64,000 bases of DNA. Origin: Trissonchulus latispiculum (taxonomy: Eukaryota > Nematoda > Enoplea > Enoplida > Ironidae). This document shows, piece by piece, positions 58,810 to 64,000 of this stretch (the first letter of the stretch is position 1; each line of letters begins with the position of its first letter). A program made the position numbers and the translations under genes. The notes beneath the pieces were generated by a model, which saw only the letters and a program-made list of their open reading frames with translations, ran no database searches and was not told the origin of the DNA. The stretch spans positions 1 to 64,000 of the forward strand of contig JASAND010022402.1 of assembly GCA_030248195.1 (NCBI GenBank), given 5' to 3'.

Positions 58810-59259
58810 CATAGGTGTACCTGGGGGGGGGGGGTGGGGGGGGGGGGCCCCCCCCCCCCAATGGAAAAGTGCCCACCCCACCCTCGAAATTTTGAAGGCA
58901 GACCCCACCCCAAATGGCCAAATCCCAGACCCCACCCACCCAAATTTGCCAGACCCCACCCTCAAAATTTTGAACATTTTACCTCAAAATTAGCAAAAAT
59001 TCGAAATTTTCTAAATTTTTGCAAAAAAATCCAAGTTTTTTGCGCAAAATGCGCAAAAATGAAGAAATATTGTTGATTTTTGGTTGGAAATAACGCTTTT
59101 TTAGCAAATTCGCGAATTTTTTCTAAATTTTTGACCAAAAAATTTTTTACCCCCCCAAATTCGATTTTTCAGGACCCCACCCCACCTCAAAATGGCTGAC
59201 CCCACCCACCCTAATTTCAGCTACCCCCTCCCCCAACGTTTTCTCAAGGTACACCTATG
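58810..59259. mobile_element. hAT-like MITE, 450 bp, CCCCACCC arrays
   Basis: Inverted ends CATAGGTGTACCT (13 bp perfect), flanked by the 8-bp duplication CTTTCATT at 58802-58809 and 59260-59267. The interior is made of CCCCACCC and CAAAATTTTGAA words and a long G-run meeting a C-run at about 58820-58860. The unoccupied target survives at 58466-58473 in the neighbouring repeat copy. Confidence 0.9.
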
Positions 59260-59298
59260 CTTTCATTTGATACCAAATTTTGACAACTTTTGCAGCTT

Positions 59299-59675
59299 GA
59301 GCTTTCAAAGTTGAATAGATAGTGGGAAATTTCGATTTTTCATTCTTCGAATTTTCGCCATTTTTGACGGGCCACTGTGGTTGCTAGGAAAGTGATAGAG
59401 AATCGCAACCTGGACCGTTAGTTAGTTCAATATATGTAATTTCTGAAAATAAAAAGAAATCAGCTCCAGCTCGTAACGTTCGACCTTGGTCACTTTTCGC
59501 TATGAGCCGTTTTTGCGGCGCCACTGCGGCGCAAAAAAAGTTGCGATTCTTAAGTTCGTAAGGACTAACTAAGTTCGTAACGACTTATGGAAGGTCTGAG
59601 CTTTTAAAGTTGAATAGATAGCGAGAAATTTCGATTTTTCATTTTTCGAATTTTCGCCATTTTTGACGGGTCACG
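59299..59675 (+). repeat. Direct repeat pair, about 78 bp, 299 bp apart
   Basis: GAGCTTTCAAAGTTGAATAG ... TTTTTGACGGG at 59299-59375 is repeated at 59598-59674 with few changes. Part of the same local segmental repeat region as 58435-58800. Confidence 0.75.
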
Positions 59676-59699
59676 TCACGGTGCTGATTCCGAATCTGC

Positions 59700-60235
59700 A
59701 GTCGAACTGCTGCTGCCAAAATCGAGTTATTGAGTTTTTGAAAAATCGATGAAAATTTTCTGAAAAAAATAAAAAAAGAATTTTCTCGAACCATAAGGGG
59801 GGACCAAGGCAAAATTTTTGTTCCCCCTCCATCTACATAAGTGCCGGGTAGCCCCCCCCAACCCTCCCCCCAGAATTCGGACCTCAGAAATTTCAAGAAA
59901 TGGCCAACAAATGCAAAATTTTCTGTAATTTAGCCCTTTTTTCATCAAAATAAGGCTTGTTCTTAACGTTTTAGGTGTTTTTGCACCGTTTTAAAGCGAT
60001 TTGAGGTCAAAGTTTTAGAAAAATTTTTCAAAAAAATGACATTTTTCGACCAAATTTAGCTAACTTTTTATGTCCAAAAATCGTTGGGGGGGGGGTTGCC
60101 AAAAATTGGGGGAGGGTAAGTCAAAAAATCTGGGGGGAGGGGTAAATTTGGTCAAAAATTTTGGGGGCATACCCCGCCCCCAACCTCCCCCAAAAGGAAA
60201 CTATGCCCCCCCCAACTTAAACTCAATTATTTTAC
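59700..60235. other. G- and C-run-rich non-coding stretch
   Basis: Short runs CCCCCCC (59850) and GGGGGGGGGG (60086), with GGGGGAGGG words to 60185. Potential G-quadruplex tracts; no gene. Confidence 0.5.
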
Positions 60236-60239
60236 GTAT

Positions 60240-61080
60240 CCCAGGAAAGCCAGAACTTAGCTTTCTGGGAGTTTGTGTACTTGTAAATTTCCTTTTCAAG
60301 AGACTAAGCAAAGTAAAGAGTTTAAAATGCCCCAACTAAAGTAAAGTCTGACCCAAAAATCTTGGAACAGAAGTGTGGGCAAAATGTGATGATTTTTTTG
60401 AAAAAATCAACTTAAAATTTCGAAAAAAGACTACTGCATTAAAGCAGATGTCTAAGTGGTCCCGAAAGTGAAAACGAAAAAATTTTTTAACAAGTGCTCG
60501 CGCAGTAGCTTGTCAAAGTTTCAAAAGTGGCAAAGACCCAAGGATTTTGAAAATCGAAAAATGCTAATAAAAAATTCAAATCCTAACCGGTTTTCTTTGT
60601 TTTTTCGTCGCTCTACGTGTTTTCAGATGGGAAGATTTTCCTGTAAGAAAGACATTTTTAGCATGCATATTCCGGAGAAAAACCTTGATAAATCGAGAAG
60701 TTGATGTTTTTGTAAATTTTACATTTTATAAAACATTTTCCTATCATCACGACGATTCAGAAACTATGGGTATCCGATGAATATTAAATGCAGTATAAGT
60801 GATCAAAATTTTGTACACACATTTTTGTGTCAGAGTTTAGTATGTTGGTCCTTGACCCATAACATTTCAAAAAATCGGGTCACATCCGGTCTATGTCCGG
60901 CAACTGGATTTCTAGGTTACAAAGCCGCACAACAAAATAGATTCGTTGTCTTAGCTGATTAAATGTTTGATTTCCTCTGGTCGAAATTGGTTTGTATACA
61001 AAACTTCGTCTGGTTTAGACCAAAGCTGCGTGATCTGCGGTCGTATCCGGTTAGAAAGGGTTTTTCCGGTCTGATGTTTA
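60240..61080. other. No feature recognised
   Basis: No gene or repeat recognised. Confidence 0.4.
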
Positions 61081-61089
61081 CCGGTGTCA

Positions 61090-61575
61090 AAACAATTGAA
61101 TATGCTGTCCATTTCCGGTTGCGAGCTTTGAAATTTGATATTTCATGGGCTATAATCTCAGTATCGATTGGTTCCGTAGTCAAATTAGTTCATTAAAACG
61201 ATGTTTGGTCTGTTCCTAACAAGCCTAAACCTCAATTTACTTCATATCTGCTGTAACGCTTGAATCATAGCGTTTTAAAGGATGGTTCAAAAATAAGTTT
61301 TTTTGCATAGGACAAAGATACGTAAGCGGATGGGATCCAATCTTATATCCCGTTTAACAATTTGGACAAACCAAACAAGGATCACGTTTTCTAAACGCTA
61401 TCATTCAAACATTACAGCAGATATGAAGAAACAGAGGTTTAATCTTGTTAGGAATAGACCAAATATCATTTTATTGAAATAATGCGACTTCAGGACCAAC
61501 CAGACACTGAGATAATGGCCCATGAAATCTCAAATTACAAATCTCTGAACAGGAAATTGTCATTGTCCGTGGATT
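61090..61575. repeat. Long inverted repeat (foldback), arms of about 150-200 bp
   Basis: 61198-61285 and 61385-61471 are inverted copies (TTTGGTCTGTTCCTAACAAG versus its complement with one change). The similarity continues outward: GGGCTATAATCTCAGTATC at 61147 pairs with the complement near 61512-61530. Outer ends fade near 61090 and 61575 without a clear target duplication. Likely a foldback MITE. Confidence 0.7.
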
Positions 61576-62240
61576 TTTGCGATCATTTGAAATCCTAAGG
61601 TTTTGTTGACTAAAACTAAATCTTTGACCTTAATTAAGACCATATTTCTTAAGTTATTATGGAAATTTATGAAAATGGTACAGCTGAAAGCTAAAATTTT
61701 GTCTGTTACATTTATTCGCATTAGTTGTTAAATCCTAGGAATTAGAATGTTTTGTGGGCTTAGTTCTAAATCCAATGCATTTGCAAAATTCTTGCTTAAT
61801 TCTCATTTCTAGAGTTGCAGAAGCGAAAATAGGGGATTCTACATTTTGTATTTTAAATATTAGAACAAATTGAATATCTATGGTTTGGCACTAGGGTTTA
61901 AAGCCTAGATTTTAGGAATAAGAACAAATTCTTTCTCGCCACAGTCTATGCAACAGCCAATAGGATTCCAGTGGACAGCCAATCAAATTAAAGCAAGTAG
62001 CCATTGATGCTAAAGACTGCCTATGTAAAAGAAAATGTTGACAAATGACAACTTTAACATGCACCTGCGCCTTTTCCGAACAATATTGCTTCGGTGTGAT
62101 AAATTGCTAAAATAGCTAAAAAATTGCTAATTTAGCAAATAGCGTTCAAGTAAGTTGCGTCAAGATCCATAAATGAATCAAAGACCCTGAACACAGTTGT
62201 GATCGCAATCATGCAGGACATTTTCTACACTAATTTCAGT
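61576..62240. other. No feature recognised
   Basis: No gene or repeat recognised. Confidence 0.4.
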
Positions 62241-62244
62241 TTAA

Positions 62245-63226
62245 GGTGGTGATTCCTTTTGGAGACATCAACTTTGAACCCTTATAACTCATTCATTACT
62301 TAGAGTTAAGAAGCCATTTTTATATCAAAATGGAGCTTAACATTTTTTCTTTCTAATAAATGCAAGAAAACTAGCTTCACTTTTCGGAAACTATTGTACC
62401 GCATTTTTGAAGTACTTTAATTTTCCAGATTTTTTGCAGAGTAAAGTAAATTTTTTCGAGAGGCATAGGCTACATCATTAGATTCCGCTATCAAATAGCT
62501 GGGGACCCTTTTTTAATTATTATGAAACCGCTCTTCGTAATGGAGATATTAGCTAAAATGTATGCGCAACCTGGTTTTTGCCTACTTTTCCCAACTTTAG
62601 CAAGCGACCACTTGAGCTAGAAAGCAGCAATCGGGACAACTAAAAAAGGGTCCCTGGGTATTTTTGCGTAAAGCATGTCTAGTAAGTGGCAACTCTCTAT
62701 CATGCATAGTAAATGCTCAACAATCGCTGGAAAAAAATTGGTCATGTTTTTGGAAAAACTACATTTTTTATGATAGCAGCGTACAGGATAGCATTTAGAA
62801 GATTATAACGCCACGAATAATCGGCCTCGACTAGACCTTCAAATTGACGCCATTCGTTTAATTTTACGGCTTGCGTAGCTCAAGAAATGGCGGATTATTT
62901 GATTTCTGCAAAAATGACAAGTTTTCGACGCCAAAATAGGAAATTCTGTTATATCTCAGTATAGAGAAACGCTAGAAAGGTGCTTCAAAAAGCAAAAATG
63001 TAGAGCTCAACAAGGTCTTTCGAATGAATATAATCATAGCTATGCAACTACTGTCTAATTGTCAAAAAGCGGCGAAAACCGCCCTGAACGGAAACGTTGA
63101 AGTTTTGAAGCGGGATTGCGCGGAGGGTGTTAGAATGCTAAAAGAACTTATTTTGGAAAGTTTCATCAAATTTCATCCTGATTTGGACCGTCAACCAATA
63201 ATACGTGCCCAAAAGGAATCACCACC
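62245..63226. mobile_element. TTAA-flanked element, 982 bp
   Basis: TTAA at 62241-62244 and 63227-63230; 17-bp inverted ends GGTGGTGATTCCTTTTGG. Related in size, ends and left-arm sequence to 50216-51195. A 68-codon frame near the right end is part of the element and has no transposase motif. Confidence 0.8.
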
Positions 63227-63230
63227 TTAA

Positions 63231-63795
63231 GCTAAACTCTTCTAAACGGATATGTCTCCTTTGCAAAAATAAATTCTGTCAATAGATATCTATATAAATT
63301 CAATTGAACAGTTTGCTGAACCAGAAGGACGCTTCAGCTCCAAAGTCAGTGGGCAAATCAATATTATGTTAACTCTTTCCTGTCAGCAAGTCTTATGCAG
63401 CTCAACAGGTGGTCCTTTTGATCTTTGACTGTCCAGCTGATCCGACAATTGAAGAAAATATTTATTGCTTCGAACCCAAAATTATTGTTCGATGCTAAGT
63501 CTATTTCCTCGACGAAAAACGCAGATTTTTAAGTGAGGTTATTGCTGATTTCACTTGATCATATTATATTTGAAGTTGAAGCATAATTCTGCATATTTGA
63601 TTGCCATAAAGCTTAAAAACTTATCGAATTTGCAAAGTAGCCGAGCGAGCATTTCAGAATAATCTCGAATTTGGATCTGCTCTGCAGACTGTACTGCTTT
63701 TTTACATAATTGGAAAATAATTTGAAGTTTGAATAGTTTGAAGACTATTTGTAGCTTGAATTGAAACAGTAAACTGAGTGCTGCTGTAAACCTGG
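63231..63795. other. No feature recognised
   Basis: No gene or repeat recognised. Confidence 0.4.
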
Positions 63796-63799
63796 TAGT

Positions 63800-64000
63800 G
63801 ACTCTCTCCCCGTTTGGTGGGGGGGGGGGGTTGAGCAGAGAATTACGGTAGTTTTTGTTCTATTTGAAAATGGGTCCCCGTTTGGTGCGGGGGTAGGCAA
63901 AAGAGGTCCCCGTTTGTGGGGGGGGGTCGCCAACAGCCAATCAGATTCAGCCAATCTTAGCCTGACTTGGCGACCCCCCCCAAACGGTGACCCCGTTCTG
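63800..64000. repeat. CCCCGTTTGGTGGGGGG repeats at window end
   Basis: CCCCGTTTGGTGGGGGG-type units occur at about 63808, 63875 and 63908, and in inverted orientation at about 63973 (CCCCCCCCAAACGG). The cluster is probably the GC-rich subterminal part of an element that continues beyond the window. Confidence 0.65.

Overview
The window looks like nuclear DNA of an animal with a moderately AT-rich, repeat-laden genome. It is not bacterial, viral or plastid DNA: genes are broken by GT-AG introns, are far apart, carry animal-type domains (chymotrypsin-fold protease, seven-transmembrane receptor), and much of the rest is transposon debris. The receptor has the look of ecdysozoan, especially nematode, chemoreceptor-type GPCRs, so a nematode-like or other ecdysozoan source is my best guess; the sequence alone does not settle this.

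Genes. (1) 3247-5427, minus: a spliced gene with a peptidoglycan-binding (PG_binding_1) half-repeat followed by a domain resembling YkuD-type L,D-transpeptidases. (2) 16981-17240, minus: a secreted PG_binding_1 exon with a TATA box, paralogous to gene 1 down to the position and phase of its splice donor; a possible terminal exon lies at 14605-14630. (3) 23732-23995, minus: a small secreted cysteine-containing protein I do not recognise. (4) 29612-34045, minus: a five-exon chymotrypsin-like protease whose exon phases all agree, with His, Asp and Ser of the triad visible. (5) 34496-35608, minus: a two-exon seven-transmembrane receptor, with a fragment of a second receptor just upstream at about 36186-36370. 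(6) 46232-48685, plus: exons of a cysteine-rich, lectin-like repeat protein, apparently frameshifted in its last exon. (7) Two retroelement remnants with gag zinc knuckles (25540-26456 minus, 53334-54340 plus) and a multiply frameshifted pseudogene (about 54480-55097).

Mobile DNA dominates. Four non-autonomous hAT-like elements have exact 8-bp target duplications (7725-12248, 18530-20029, 40371-43933, 58810-59259). Three of them carry family-specific GC-rich tandem arrays just inside their ends. There are also TTAA-flanked elements (12395-13528, 18097 onward, 30710-31512, 50216-51195, 62245-63226), TA-flanked elements (2781-2942, 6056-6643, 8914-10034, 18339-21471, 26549-27559, 40962-43507), TWA-flanked Harbinger-like elements (10439-11270, 47487-47855), foldback elements, a tRNA-derived SINE pair and several minisatellites. 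Several are nested; the clearest chain is hAT inside Tc1/mariner-like inside a TTAA element at 18097-21530. No intact transposase was found.

How the genes fit together: the two peptidoglycan-domain genes, the lectin-like repeat gene, the secreted peptide and the secreted protease would all suit an animal surface or gut that meets bacteria. That is inference from domain type, not evidence of a shared pathway.
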